Assembly (NCBI GenBank): GCA_015179045.1
Contig: WHUZ01000044.1
Coordinates: 186,001-250,000, forward strand
DNA from: Kalaharituber pfeilii
Lineage: Eukaryota; Ascomycota; Pezizomycetes; Pezizales; Pezizaceae
DNA length: 64,000 nt
Reading direction: 5' to 3'
A program made the translations under genes and the position numbers. Shown one piece after another: positions 1 to 12,270 of the stretch (the first letter of the stretch is position 1; every line of letters begins with the position of its first letter). Below the pieces are notes generated by a model. That model searched no databases and had not been told where the DNA came from. It saw only the letters and a program-made list of their open reading frames with translations.

Positions 1-1617
1 GTCAAAATAGCAATATGGCCAGAAAAGGTGCTGATCAGGAAGGGGAGGCATAACTAAAGAAGCAACAGTAGAAATTGTTGAGAATAATCATCCTGCAGCG
101 TCTGATATGCAATGCATTGTGCTATCGTAACACAGGAGTCACCTCACTATGACATTTTACTGACATATGCATTGAGGCAATGACCCTGTTGTGCTACCGT
201 ATTGTTTAGAATCAGGTTTCTTGAAGTTTGTCTACAGGTCTGTTTCATCTGAAGTTGCTCCATGTCGTTTGTTCCGTATGTGTTTGCCGCGCGCACTTGT
301 TGCCAAGTAACTATAGAAATACATTTTTCCTTTAGTCTCGTGATCTTTACTGGTAAATACCCTCTGTGCACTTGGTAGTACTAACTATATTTTTCACAGA
401 AATTAAAAACGACGTTGGCGGGTAGTCATGCCAAGACCCCAAAGCAAACGCCGCAAGATGCCCTGGCTGGGTTAGTCACCGGGCACTAGCTTACCAAGAT
501 CATAGGTTTTCTTCCCGCATGGAGTTTATCTCCCATTGTGCACTGGCGGCACGACGTTAGCGAGGATAAATAAATGAGCTTGAGTACGTCAGCTGGTACG
601 CCCACAGCTGGTCCCAGTTTGACAGTAGGATCGAATCCTGCATGAGTTGCCAAGATAATAACTTTTCTGTGAGAGAACAATCCCGTTTCTGTAGCATAGA
701 GTTCATTTACACACTCGTTTGTTTAGTCCCATGTAGTTCGGTTGTGTACTCGCGGGAAAACGACCCAATAGCCATGGTCCGTCAGCGAGGATCGATAAAT
801 GAACTTGCAGTGAGAGGTCCTGTTGGAGAAATATGCCGCAGGAGATTTGCTGGGTCATACGTAGCTGAGCCGTGATGTAGTTCTGACGTCTTTTATTTCC
901 TGGATCGTTTCTCTTGATCGAGAGCTGCCGTGCTATCGCAACCTCATTCCGTTCATGGATGCTTGTTTGGAGCATTTTTCATAGGAATCAAGAAACTGTA
1001 TCCTATGACAGCATTAAAGCAGCCCAGTCACGAGCCTCAAGTGAGTGCATGTAACCGTAATTGATCATAACCCCTTGCACGTCCGAAACAACTTAAAGTT
1101 AGATTATATTGAATAGGCAATCAATACAGAAGTGTCGAATGTATTAGACTTTAGACAGATGGTTTGATTGCTATTCCTTCGTATACAAATTCACCAATGT
1201 ACTGTATATATATACACAGAGTGAGGTTGCACTCGGGCCCTTACTGGCCTTCATCATGGCTTCCCGCTGATTTCCGATCATTTAAGCCATCTCTGACACG
1301 ATCGACCCATACGTCCGATCATACATTCCTGTAGATCTATAACAGAATATATGATGGATCTAATCGCCTTGATCATCCCATAATTGAATCCCCTAATCTC
1401 ATCTTGGAGTTTCGCAAACCGGGACGAAATTTCTTTCCTGCTTCCTTTCTTCCATAATTTTATGCGGTTCTCTCTGTCAGACCTCGGTTGACTTCTTTAG
1501 CGGCAACTCCGGATTTAAAACTTGTACAATAATCGTTGAGGCAAAACGTTGCAGCTTAACGGCAACAATACGCAACGCAACCTGTGAGAATATCTACATC
1601 CAACTTCATCTCAGACG
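1..1617. other. Intergenic region upstream of the NACHT-ankyrin gene
   Basis: I see no supportable gene here. The open frames are short and lack recognisable motifs. There is no poly(A)-tailed retroelement end in this stretch, unlike most other gaps in the window. Confidence 0.5.
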
Positions 1618-1626
1618 TATATAAAA
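1618..1626 (+). promoter_or_regulatory. Putative TATA box of the NACHT-ankyrin gene
   Basis: TATATAAAA lies about 66 bases before the ATG at 1692, a plausible distance for a fungal core promoter with a short leader. Assigned by position and sequence only. Confidence 0.45.
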
Positions 1627-1691
1627 TATACTAATAGTCTTCAGTACTATCACCGCTTCTTCAACATCAAACGAGAGAAGAAATAGTCAGC

Positions 1692-4600
1692 ATGAGTGGA
1701 CAAAAGCAAAAGAAACCATTCTTCAAGAATCTAGTGGCAGGTTTGTGCCAGGCTGTTCGGCCACAGAACCTGGACTCGACACAGCAACAGACCTTGTCCC
1801 CAGGCTCCTCGAACACTGGACCGGTAGTAATACTGGGATCTCGATTTCGATTTCCATGGCGTTCTAGAGGTTCGGCATCTCCAACCCCAGGGGTGGCTTC
1901 ACCTACCGTACCTGCTGCCACATCGACATCCCCGGCAGTCTCGGAAGGCGGCTTAGGCGCCGGAGCTGCAATGCCGACCGTACCCAATGCCGCATCGACA
2001 CCTCCAGCAGCCTGCGGGGGTAACCCGAGTGTTGGAGCTGCAGCCCCGAACGTACCTGATGCAGCCCCGACCTCTGCAGCAACCTCAGATGATCCAAATG
2101 CTGGAACCGTCCCTCCAACTAACTTCCCATCAATGTGGGACAGGTCGCTTAAGATAGCGGAGAGAAAGCTATCAGAAAAGGGGTTGCCACCTCTCAAGCC
2201 CAGTGATGAAGCCCATCAACCAGCAAGCCAGATTGTTCAGTCAACCATATACAACTTACAGGCTACTATTGATGGTCATCAGAATGACAAATCTATAGTA
2301 GTGGAGCGATTACAAGAAATCCTGAAAACCTTTAATTCCTATGCACAGATTGTAGATATGGCAATACAGCATAGTCCGGAGGTCACATCCCTGGTTTGGG
2401 CAGGTGTGAGAGGAATATTACAGGTTCGTTGCATTTAAATATTATCCTTTTATACAGTAGCTTGCAGGAATATTGGAATATTATTCTCCCTTACGGCCAC
2501 TGATTAACTGCTATTAGGTTGCTTTAAATCACATGGAAATCACAGAAAGCCTTGAACAGTTTACTGCCATTATTGCTGAAAAAATGGCAGTATGTGATTT
2601 TTATGCCAGTTTGTATACAGAAATGTCATCAGCGATTATTGCAACAACATGCAGTCTTCAACAAAAACTGGACTCCACCTTGCCAGAGCTTTATGCTGCA
2701 GTTCTAGTTTTCTCTGTAAAGGCACACCAATATTTTAGCCCTTTGACCTCTCGGATGACAAAACTAGGATACATGTTGAAGCCATTTGCCACTGAGTTCC
2801 AGCCATTGATTGATGATATTTCTGAAAAAGAAAGAAGTGTTCGAGAGTGTGCAGATATGGCTACCATGAAAAGGATCAAAGATCACTCTGAAAAGCTTGA
2901 GCAGATGCACAATCATCTCAATAACATTGAGTCCAAACTTGCACCTATAACTAAGCTAAACACAATCATGGATATTATGGAAACAGCAGAGCTTTGTAGG
3001 GTCCGACAACTGTTACAGATGCTATCCCCACTACAGTCTTCGAAGCGACATCAGGATGTGCAGTCTCGTCGGGTTGATGGCACAGGTACCTGGCTTCTAC
3101 AACCTGACTGCTACTATCGACAGTGGCGTGACAGCACTGCAAGTGATCGTATTTTATGCTGTTATGGTGCCCCTGGGGCGGGGAAAACCATGATAACGTA
3201 TGTCTGGATCCATATAAAACAAGTGCGAGGCATACCACTAATACTATTTTCTGCCAATATAGGTCCATTGTGATTGATGATCTTAAATTCCAATTCTCTG
3301 AACGAGACACAGCAGGCATTGCTTATGTATATTGCGACTATCAAGACCAAGCGAAGCAAACTGAAGTCAATATTCTGGGCAGCCTCCTTAAGCAGTTTCT
3401 TATTGCAATGCCTCGAGTACCAGGTACAGTGACAAGCATACTGGAATCCATCCACCATGAGGACAGGAAGGTGGACATTAAAGATATCAGGAAAATCCTG
3501 GAGGTTACTTTATGCCAGTTGAAACGCAGCTATGTCTGTATAGATGCCCTAGACGAGCTAGAGCCCCAGGTTCAGAGAGGCCTTCTTGAAATACTACGCA
3601 AGGAGTTCAGAACTAGTCGAATATTCCTTACTGGGAGACCTCATATACAACCAGCAGTTAATGCATATCTAGGTGTCGTCGATACACAACAGCAACACAC
3701 CATTCACATTAGTGCTGACAGAGGTGATATCGGAGCATACATTGATCATGCGATTGCACAGGATACAAGTCCAGATGCCATGAATGAGCAGCTGAGAACT
3801 GATATTCTGAGCACAATTATCGAAAAATCCGAAGGCATGTTCCTGCTTCCTGCTTTACATATCGGCATGGTACTTGATCAGGAGACGATAAGCAAGAGGC
3901 GGAAGGCATTGAATGAATTACCGATAGGCCTTGATGAGGCTTTTGCACGCATGATTGATAGAATTAAGTTGCAGCCAAGGGCTGAACTGGCCATGGAAGT
4001 ACTGATGTGGTTACATCTTGCATACCGACCGTTGGAGCTGAATGAGCTCTGCCATGCACTTGCAGTGAAGCGAGATGATAGTACGTTCGATGAAGACAAT
4101 ATTCCTTCAAAGAAGGTATTGCTAGAATGCTGCCTTGGGCTGGTTATTGTGGATGAAGAGACAATGACAGTTCGGTTTGTGCATTATTCAGTGGAGGAAT
4201 ATCTCAAGCGATATGCCAGCACATACTTTCCGAGTAGATACAGCACTGCAGCAACAAATTGTTTGACATACCTTAACCTCAAGGAACTGGCTCACTCTTG
4301 TACCTCAATTGAGGATCTTGAGCAACAAATGGTTGACTTCCCTTTCTTAGAGTATGCAGCCTGTCATTGGGGTCACTATGTACGACATGATCAACACAAC
4401 AATTCTGTTCAACAGCTTGTCTTGAAGTTACTACGCCGTAAGAGCGAGAAATCCCATTGTGCTTTACAAGTGTTTCGCTATCGATATTTATGTCCTAAAT
4501 ATCCTTGGATCCTTGAGCTTGCAGAGCGATTTTCTGGCATACAGGCGGCCGCTTGCTTCGGATTGGAGCTATATATGGCTTTGTTAGTCAATGAACCTGA

Positions 4601-6047
4601 GGACTGGAACTCAAGAGATGAAGATGACCGCACACCGCTTATATGGGCAGCTATGGAAGGGCATGACACTGTTGTGGATCTGCTTGTCAAACATGATGGT
4701 GTGGAAGCTGACTCAAAAGACAAGGACTATGGTCAGACACCGTTGTCATGGGCAGCGAGAAATGGGCATGAGGTCATCGTGAAGCTACTTGTCACCCGCG
4801 ACAATGTGGATCCAGACTCAAAGGACAATCATGGCCGGACGCCATTGTCATGGGCAGCTAGAGAAGGAAATGAGTCCATTGTGAAACTCCTTGTCGACCG
4901 CAACGATGTGGATGCTGACTCAAAGGACAATGATGGCCAGACGCCATTGTCATGGGCAGCTAAAGAAGGAAATGAGGCTATTGTGAAGCTGCTTGTCAGC
5001 CGCAACGATGTGAATGCTGACTCGAAGGACAAGCGATATGGCCAGACACCGTTGTCATGGGCAGCTGAAGGTGGACATGAGGCCATCGTGCGGCTGCTTG
5101 TTAAGCGAGAGGATGTGGATGCTGATTCCAAGAGCAATGGAAATACGACGCCATTGGCATGGGCTGCTATAGGTGGACACACGGCAATCGTGCAGCTGCT
5201 TGTCGAGCGAGAGGATGTTGATGCTGACTTGAAAGACAACAATGGTAGCACACCATTGTCGTGGGCAGTTAGACATGGACGCAAGGCCATTGTGAAGTTG
5301 CTTGTTGAGCGCAATGATGTGGATGCCAACTCAAAAGATAATGATGGTATGACACCATTGTCATGGGCAGCTGCACTTGGACATGAGGCCATCATGGGAC
5401 TACTTGTCAACCGTGATGATGTAGATACTAACTCAAAGGACAATGATGGCCGGACGCCATTGTCATGGGCAGCTAAAGAAGGATATGAGGCTATTGCGAA
5501 GCTGCTTGTCGACCACGAGGATGTGGAAGCTGACTCGAAGGATAATGAGGGCCGGACGCCATTGTCATTGGCAGCTGAACGTGGACATGAGGCCATTGTG
5601 AACCTGCTTATCAAAAGTGACGATGTGGATGTTAATTCAAAGGACAATGAGGGCCGGACGCCATTGTCATTGGCAGCTGAGCGTGGGCATGAGGCCATTG
5701 TGAATCTACTTATCAACTGGGACGATGTGGATGTTAATTCAAAGGACAATGATGGTATGACACCGCTTGCCTGGGCAGCTAGAATTGGATATGAGGCTGT
5801 TGTGGAGTTGCTTACCGCATGCGGGCGCATTGATGTAAACTCAAAGAACAATGATGGTCGGACACCATTGTCATCGGCAGCTGAGGAAGGAAACGAGGCC
5901 ATTGTGCGTCTGCTTATTGAGTGCGAGGATGTCGATATTGACTTAAAGGACAATAATGGGCGGACAGCATTGTCATGGGCGGCTGAAGAAGGACATGAGC
6001 CCATTGTGAAGCTGCTGAGTGGGCGGTCTCATGCTATTTCTAAGTAA
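1692..6047 (+). CDS. NACHT-ankyrin STAND receptor (fungal NLR-like protein)
   Basis: Predicted exons are 1692-2423, 2518-3197 and 3263-6047; the two introns (94 and 65 bp) have GT-AG ends and keep the frame, giving 1398 residues. Residues ~40-140 are an Ala/Pro/Thr-rich linker. Residues ~148-400 are helical and resemble the N-terminal domains of fungal NACHT proteins (W...L.ILQVALNHMEITESL). The NACHT NTPase has Walker A GAPGAGKT at 461-468, created partly by splicing, and a Walker B-like CIDALDELEP near 561-570. A winged-helix-like region (MEVLMWLHLAYRPLEL, then RFVHYSVEEYLKR) follows at ~713-787. From ~915 to the end there are 14 ankyrin repeats of about 34 residues with TPLSWAA cores. Family knowledge: such proteins oligomerise on ligand binding and act in fungal nonself recognition and programmed cell death; the ligand here is unknown. 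The gene looks intact, and the repeats are unusually alike. Confidence in the gene is high; the exact N-terminal domain class is uncertain. Confidence 0.93.
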
Positions 6048-6580
6048 ATGTAAGAAGGATTTCCTTACTACTAGGGTTACCTGAGGGGACTTGGAGTTTG
6101 ATTGTCGGTTTCTGTGTCAAATCTCTCATATTGGATCCTGTTGTATTGTATAACCTGGCTTATTGGATATTTTGTCTTATATATCGGTATTAGAACCTAC
6201 CGGTCCGGGCCTTATCAAATATAACAGGTTTCACATGTCTCCTTGACACTAACACTCTCCTAGGTCTGTTTTATAGGTAGGTACCTAGTTACATTAGCAT
6301 AGTTTGATTTAGTCTTGATTTCCATTGAACAGGAAACAGGAACTGGTAGGGGCAGTTAGAACTTCGAACGGGGACATTCACATATTTGTATATACAGTAA
6401 TTCGCATGTAATTGAAGTGTTGTCATTATACTCGTGATGTGGGAATGCTGGAGAAAGGGCACGATCTATATCCTTTAAGTTTCCTACTTTGCGATCCTAC
6501 TTTTCCTCTGCCCACCGGAAGGGGGCGAGGGGAGAGGGGACCCACAGGCGGAACAGCTGATGAGGTGATGGAATGCTGAG
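6048..6580. other. Intergenic, 3' flank of the NACHT-ankyrin gene
   Basis: No gene or repeat end recognised. The stretch includes a purine-rich patch around 6515-6545. Confidence 0.4.
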
Positions 6581-6596
6581 AGCGGAACCGGCTCTT

Positions 6597-6654
6597 TTTT
6601 TTTTTTTTTTTTTTATATCACATGACCCCGCTTGTAGCTGTTCGCCATGGCAGG
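6597..6654 (-). mobile_element. LINE-A 3' tail insertion (5'-truncated)
   Basis: A poly(T) run is followed by the reverse complement of the A tail (CCATGGC...GCGGGG). It is flanked by a perfect 15-bp TSD, 6582-6596 and 6655-6669 (GCGGAACCGGCTCTT). The inserted body is only about 58 bp. Confidence 0.85.
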
Positions 6655-6669
6655 GCGGAACCGGCTCTT

Positions 6670-6893
6670 AACTTTTAGTAGAATATTTTACTCTTTCCTT
6701 TTTCCCTATTTATTTTTTATGTACCTAACATCGCCATAGCCCACAGGGCGGCATGCGATTGATGATAGAAAAAAAAAAAAAAAAAAAAAAAATCCTAATT
6801 TTCTTTTATTTCTTATATTATCTCCTTTGTACCTAATCTCGTCGTAGCACGTAGGGTGGTATACGAGTATTGATATATATATATATATATACA
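6670..6893 (+). mobile_element. Two LINE-B 3' tails in tandem
   Basis: Two head-to-tail copies of the pyrimidine-rich B 3' end are present. The first has CGCCATAGCCC...GGGCGGCATGCGA and a poly(A) run ending near 6792. The second is diverged (CGTCGTAGCAC...) and ends in a (TA)n tract near 6891. TSDs were not resolved. Confidence 0.6.
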
Positions 6894-7301
6894 ATGGTAC
6901 CATTCAGTTTTGCGTATTTGCATGCCGATTATACGTCTGATCAAGTTAGAATTAGTTATATATTCATTCAACAGAGATCACAGGGCTTCAAGAATAGGGT
7001 TGGGAAGAAAGGGTAAAAAAAATTGAGCACGAGTACCGTAGTGCAGCGACTATGTACTTAATATATACGTATATGGTAGTTTTCAGAACAGGAGCACTAA
7101 CGTTGACATCGGCGGTGAAGGCATTGGATAACAATGCAGTGGGTCCTTCTGTGAATGCGCAGAGTTGCTGTTGGAAGTGTTCTGGCCTACCAACGAATAT
7201 TGCGGTTCACGAACCGGCCAGCCCACCCGCGAACACTGTTTTTTACAATTACCACTAGGTATAATGAGTATAGAGAAACGCTCTGCTACCAAGGATAATC
7301 G

Positions 7302-7758
7302 TCACAGAAGCGGGAATCAGACAGGAAGCCAAAAGCCTCAGGGCCGAAGAACGGAATCGCCTCCACCTCTCCTATCGACCCCTCCAAAGCATAGACAACC
7401 GCAGGAGAATAGCAACCCTGGCCGGAATACTAGGGAACAAGGGACTCAAAGAGTGGAGATACACCATAGGAAAGGCTGACTCACCCGAGTGCAGATGGTG
7501 CGGGAGAGCCCCAGAGAACCTAGCACACATAACCAACGACTGTCAGACATGGAAGAAAAAGATAAAAGACGGAGCGGGAGGACTGAGGCATCCGGAGAAG
7601 GACACCAACCTGGCGGAGATCCTGGAATGGGCAGGGGAGGAGTAGAGGGGTTTTCTTTTCTTTTCTAGTCTTTCCCTTCATCACTAAATTCATGTATCTA
7701 AACATCGCCATAGCCCATAGGGCGGCATGCGATTAATGAAATAAAAAAAAAAAAAAAA
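7302..7758 (+). mobile_element. 5'-truncated LINE-B with the end of ORF2
   Basis: The insertion is bounded by a perfect 15-bp TSD (TACCAAGGATAATCG, 7287-7301 and 7759-7773). An open frame from 7304 to the TAG at 7643-7645 encodes the last 113 residues of ORF2, including the zinc-knuckle-like CRWCG...H...C and the YRPLQ and LAGILGNKGL blocks also found in the longer copy at 44266-45611. A pyrimidine-rich 3' UTR, the B stem-loop and poly(A) follow. The 5' truncation plus TSD indicates target-primed reverse transcription. Confidence 0.9.
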
Positions 7759-7784
7759 TACCAAGGATAATCGATAAGCCTGTT

Positions 7785-8549
7785 TTTTTGTTTTTTTGTT
7801 TTTTTTTTTGTGGTCACGTAACCCCGCATACAGGCTCTCAGCCTATGGCAGGACCCCTTTATTACCCGGAGACAGGTCTGTGACACCGGATTGTGGGCCG
7901 GATCACCCATGCTACTTATCTATCTACACGACTTCACCGTGGCTGCAGATGAACAAATGAAGACAGACAGTGGACCAAGCACAATACATACAACGGGTTC
8001 TTAATCAGTCTCCATTGCATCCTCCCCAGCCCTACCCACCTGCTTTCCTTCCCCTATCCCACTCATACACATCCCATCTGTACTTCTTACCTCCGATGCG
8101 TAGAGTCTCTGGTATTTTACTAGTTCTACCTGCCCCCTCCAGGTAAACAACAACTGAACTAGTCACCTTTCCCTCCCTCCTCTCTTGCTTCAACAGCCAT
8201 CGAGCCCCAGCGAATTTTGTGTCTAATTTATTATCCACCTCTAACCACTTCCGAACATTCCCCAGTCTCTTGGTCACTGCTATCCCATGAACTACTATTG
8301 CTGAGGTGGCAGGTCGTAGTTCTGGCTTTTCTGGTAAAAGGGGCTTGCTCTTTGTAGTAGAAGTGGCTCTAGAGGTGATGATCTTTCCTTTGACACGGGC
8401 AGGTGGGTCTCTCTTCTTAACACTGGGTGGGGTGGGAGGGGCTGGCCTGATCTTCGGGGAGCTGTGGAGGTTTGGGCGGCTGCCTCTGCATATGATGGTC
8501 GCTCTGTTCGGGTATCCACATTTTGCCATATGGAGGTTTGAGCGGCTGT
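7785..8549 (-). mobile_element. ORF1-only LINE-A derivative (longest copy)
   Basis: The insertion has a 12-bp TSD (GATAAGCCTGTT, 7773-7784 and 8550-8561); its left copy shares one base with the TSD of the preceding LINE-B, so the two insertions abut. On the minus strand a frame from 8529 to 8032 encodes 165 residues. It starts Pro/Lys-rich and ends in a compact domain (IVVHGIAVTKRLGNVRKWLE, GARWLLKQERREGKVTSSVV) typical of the gag-like ORF1 of Tad-type LINEs. An A-type tail (GCCTATGGCAGG form) and poly(A) follow, with no ORF2 between. The function would be RNA binding in the LINE particle; this copy is a fragment. Confidence 0.75.
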
Positions 8550-8561
8550 GATAAGCCTGTT

Positions 8562-9327
8562 ACTGTGTGTTTGCATAGCCCCATTGTCACTGATAAGTTG
8601 CCCCTTGCAAGTTGCTACTTCCTACTCACATACTAGAAGATAATAGATAAATTTGCTGCGCTTCTAAGACTGCTATAGTTAATATAGATTTGTTATCATA
8701 GCTAAATTATTATTAATAGAATAACTATAAGAAACTTAGTAAATATACTTCTAGTATTCTTCTTGCTCTACATGAAAATTCAGAGTATTATCTTCGTGCA
8801 GATATCTGAATTCCCCTAGCATTATTATATTGTGACAGTAACAAGGATTGCATTGATGCTAAGCATTCAAATTTTGGTAGTTGTATTGCCAGAAATGGCA
8901 CTTGATAGAATCCCTGCAAGCGCCAATCATCCACTTTGAGCAAGTCACAATATTATCCCTTTGCCATACTATTAACTTAACAAATTCAACGTTATACTAC
9001 ACTATTAGTTTTTATTCAATTTATAAAATTTGTATATTATTAAAAAGCTAAGATGAAGTAGTTTTAATATATGTAATTATCTATTGTATATAATATAATA
9101 ATTATTAACAACTAGTAATATAAGTAAAGATTATATTTATACTATTTATTTTTTATTCTTTGAGTTTAATAATCTATAACCTTATCAATTCCAAATGAAA
9201 TTAAGTAGTCATTGAAATCTCAGATGTTACTATATAGAACTATTATTTGAGTCTATTGTTCATGAATTCAGATATGAATCTATCATGTAGTAACAAATTT
9301 GCTACTGCTCCACTACCACTCTCTCTA
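8562..9327. other. AT-rich gap, no gene
   Basis: Strongly AT-rich with many TATA/TTAT runs and no usable frame. It may be decayed repeat DNA, but I could not tie it to a family. Confidence 0.4.
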
Positions 9328-9404
9328 TTTTTTTTTTTTTTTTTTTTTTAAAAAAAATATCATTACTCACATGCTGCCCTATAGGCTATGACGAGATTAC
9401 TTAC
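9328..9404 (-). mobile_element. LINE-B 3' tail
   Basis: A poly(T)/AAAAAAA run is followed by ATATCATTACTCACATGCTG and CCCTATAGGCTATGACGAG, a mutated B tail. No TSD was resolved. Confidence 0.6.
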
Positions 9405-9781
9405 AAAGAGGATGATAGCATAAAATCAAACAAGAAAAAGAATAACCTATAACCTATGATATTCAATATTAATAGAGGGAGAAAAACAAAACTAACATAG
9501 AACCCACAATCTCTGATTGTAATATAGGGACAAACATGGGCAACGGGCAATGTCAATGCACAACAGAACCATGATCCTCCTTAGTCATGCGGGTCACTCA
9601 GAGAACTCAAAATCTCAAGGTACTCGATAGATATATTGTGTCTTTCCAACTGTAATAGCGCCAGGCCTGTTCTATGTAAGCCACAGCCTGCATAGTCTGC
9701 TCTTCAGGACCACTCAGTGCAATATGTGCAGTCTGGTGACCTCTTCAGGCAAGCCAGGCTAGATTGCCCCCAAGGCCGCGC

Positions 9782-9850
9782 TTTTTTTTTTTTTTTTTTT
9801 AATATCATTAATTGCGTGCCGCCCTTGGGGCTATGGCGATGTTTCGTTAC
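9782..9850 (-). mobile_element. LINE-B 3' tail
   Basis: Poly(T), then AATATCATTAATTGCGTGCC and GCCCTTGGGGCTATGGCGAT, a well-preserved B tail. The 5' limit is not resolved. Confidence 0.7.
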
Positions 9851-9860
9851 ATGAAAACGT

Positions 9861-10768
9861 AAACAGGAAAAGGAAAGAAATAAACAGAGAAGGGTGATAT
9901 TAGACAGAAAAGGGTGAGCTGGGTTGTCTAGAGGGAGCTGCGCAGTATTTACAGGGGACTGCAGCAGTATTCAATGGCATGTCGGGCTCAATAGGTGTGT
10001 ACTGCGTGGTCTATAAAGCCAATAGGAATGTCTGCTTCTTCATTCAGGTTCGCATTTCACTCACACCTTCACCAATCCTTTGACCCATCTACAATAGAAA
10101 CGTAGCAGCATGGCTACTGCACACGCTTCTCTTCTACAGATTATAGATGCTACAGTTATATCCATATCACCACTTCACTGCCAAGCTCCTCTAACTGTTG
10201 AGCAGTTTGCCTATCCAGCATACTTCCTGGCTTGCCGCAGGACTGTGCCTGTGCTCAAGGATTTGTAGTTGTTCAAACTAGAGTCTCTGACAAATCTGGA
10301 ATTATTTTTCTAGCATGTGTGCACTGTGCTACTAGACGAAACTATAGAAAGTTGCGAGATAAATGGAGTTGGATTTAGAGGTTACAGCTACTATGCTGGG
10401 TCTAGTACGCTAGCGCCATATAGCGGTAATTTATCATTGTCCTAGTATTTTTATTAGATAGTACTATAGTATTTTAGTCTGGTGCAATATGGTAGACTGT
10501 CATCTGCTCGCCTAGCCTTCGAATCTGCTACTTCGGGTACTTCTAACTAAGACATGGCTTCTGACAATCCAACTCAAATTCATAGTCACCCCAGTGCAGG
10601 AAGCGCAGCCTTGCGGGCAGTCTAGCCTGCCCAGAGAGACCTCGATAATTGAATAACTCTCACTCATGTGGTATTGGAGTATCTGTGCAATCTTTGGATT
10701 CTCCATGGGAGTCATCATCTTTAATTGATATGTCAGAGGGGTTTGAGATAGGAGTACAGTTCACGCGG
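9861..10768. other. Intergenic, no gene recognised
   Basis: No frame longer than about 70 codons and no motif. It ends at the hAT MITE target site. Confidence 0.4.
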
Positions 10769-10776
10769 TCCTTAAG

Positions 10777-11067
10777 TAGTGAGCGGCACGAGCTAGCTCG
10801 AGCCTGGATTGATTATATACATAATATTGACAAACTAAACTAAACTAAGCTAAATTTTCATCTTTCTCACTACTATCAGGTAAATTGTGCATTTCGAAGT
10901 TGTTGGTAGGTCAGAATGAGCTCCAAGTCTCTAATTATTACTATATTAGGTATTTACAGTTTATGAAACCTTGCACTGGCTAAGCATTTTAGCGAGCTGT
11001 CAAGAAAAACACTAGCATGATCTTGGCTCGTTTGAGCTCGAGCTGGCTCGGCTCGTGCCGCTCACTA
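10777..11067. mobile_element. hAT-type MITE, intact
   Basis: A 291-bp element with terminal inverted repeats starting TAGTGAGCGGCACGAGC and ending GCTCGTGCCGCTCACTA. It is flanked by a perfect 8-bp TSD TCCTTAAG (10769-10776 and 11068-11075). An 8-bp duplication and a TAGTG-type terminus fit the hAT superfamily. There is no coding capacity. A second, right-truncated copy lies at 33832-34112. Confidence 0.88.
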
Positions 11068-11324
11068 TCCTTAAGTAGCAGCATAAGTACTTGGCTGCCG
11101 TCGGTCTGCAGCAGACTAATAAGGATGGCATAGCAGCAATAGTGAAACATAGATGCACCATCTTCAGAAGACAGTGTGTGATGTTTCGCCTGTCGTCTCA
11201 TAACCTCTGCATTTCTTCAACTTTAAACTTGTTCTTGTTAGATTTGGTTGCGTTTGTCGAAGCCTTGTGGTTTCTATCTACACTTAGTTGTTTTTATGGG
11301 AGGCAGGCTCTTTGACGAATATAT

Positions 11325-11370
11325 ATCATTACTCGTATACCGCCATATGGGCTATGGCGAGACTAAGTAG
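11325..11370 (-). mobile_element. Decayed LINE-B 3' tail
   Basis: ATATCATTACTCGTATACCG and GGGCTATGGCGAGAC match the B tail; the poly(T) is lost. Confidence 0.5.
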
Positions 11371-11580
11371 AAAAAAGACAATGGAAAACACTAAGGATTA
11401 GAACCAAGCTGCAAAACTCAAAATCAACCCAAAATAACCGGAATTTGAAAATCAGCGCATGCCTTCATCTTTCCACTGACCTCAATAGACCCATCAGTAG
11501 GTCATCAATCTGTCATTTACATTGTATTAATACAATGCATAAGTTGGAAGGTAATAAATCGAATTCCTTAACATCAGATT

Positions 11581-11648
11581 TTTATTTTATTTATTTTTTT
11601 TTTTTGTCTTTTACGTAACCTCGCTCACAGCTGTTCCCCATGGCAGGG
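11581..11648 (-). mobile_element. LINE-A 3' tail insertion
   Basis: T-rich run plus reverse-complement A tail. A 14-bp TSD CTTAACATCAGATT lies at 11567-11580 and 11649-11662. Confidence 0.85.
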
Positions 11649-11662
11649 CTTAACATCAGATT

Positions 11663-12258
11663 GCGCTTTCTCTCTATAACCAACATCCTCAAAGAGGTCT
11701 TCAGTAGCTATTTGTTTATCAGAGCTATCAGGTGTTGCCAGTAGCTTGGTACTCGGTGTATGCAATGCAAGAAGAGCAAAGTCATCCAAGTCCATTAAAT
11801 TGTCCATAAATTGTCTTTCTCTTCTTCTGCTTCCTGGTCCCGGCCCTGAGCCTCTGTTTTGACCAATACATCAATGGATACGATTGGGCGATGAGTCAAC
11901 CTTTTTTTTTAAAAATATCACAAAACCCACTTACATCGAAGTCATTATTGCCCACATGCAGGCAAAACATAGCCGAGATCAATCTTCATACAACTATCAT
12001 GCTCTCTCCTGCTCAAAGCACGAATATTAATACGAGTTACCCCGGTTCAAATTAGACATTAGACTCACGATTTAAGCTGGAGCATGAGAGTCAATCTCAA
12101 TGAGATGGCGGACAACTCTCTTACCAGCTCAGCTGAACTAGGGCCCTCAATTCTACCCCCTCGCCATGGGGGTTTTGATTACCTGTATCCCTGGAGGCCA
12201 CAGAATTCCACTTCAGCTACGGCGTAAGAATGCTTTGGGCAATTTCTTGAACCCATTT
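11663..12258. other. Intergenic, no gene recognised
   Basis: Only short frames. A T8/A5 patch near 11900 may be a remnant of a retroelement tail. Confidence 0.35.
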
Positions 12259-12270
12259 GACAACCGCACT

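Noticed and set aside
1667..2197. 176-codon minus-strand frame over exon 1 of the NACHT-ankyrin gene
   Set aside because: Antisense shadow of an Ala/Pro-rich coding region, without splice or domain support.
4829..6004. 391-codon open frame antisense to the ankyrin repeats
   Set aside because: It arises because the repeated codons lack stops on the other strand; it has the same period and no independent motif.
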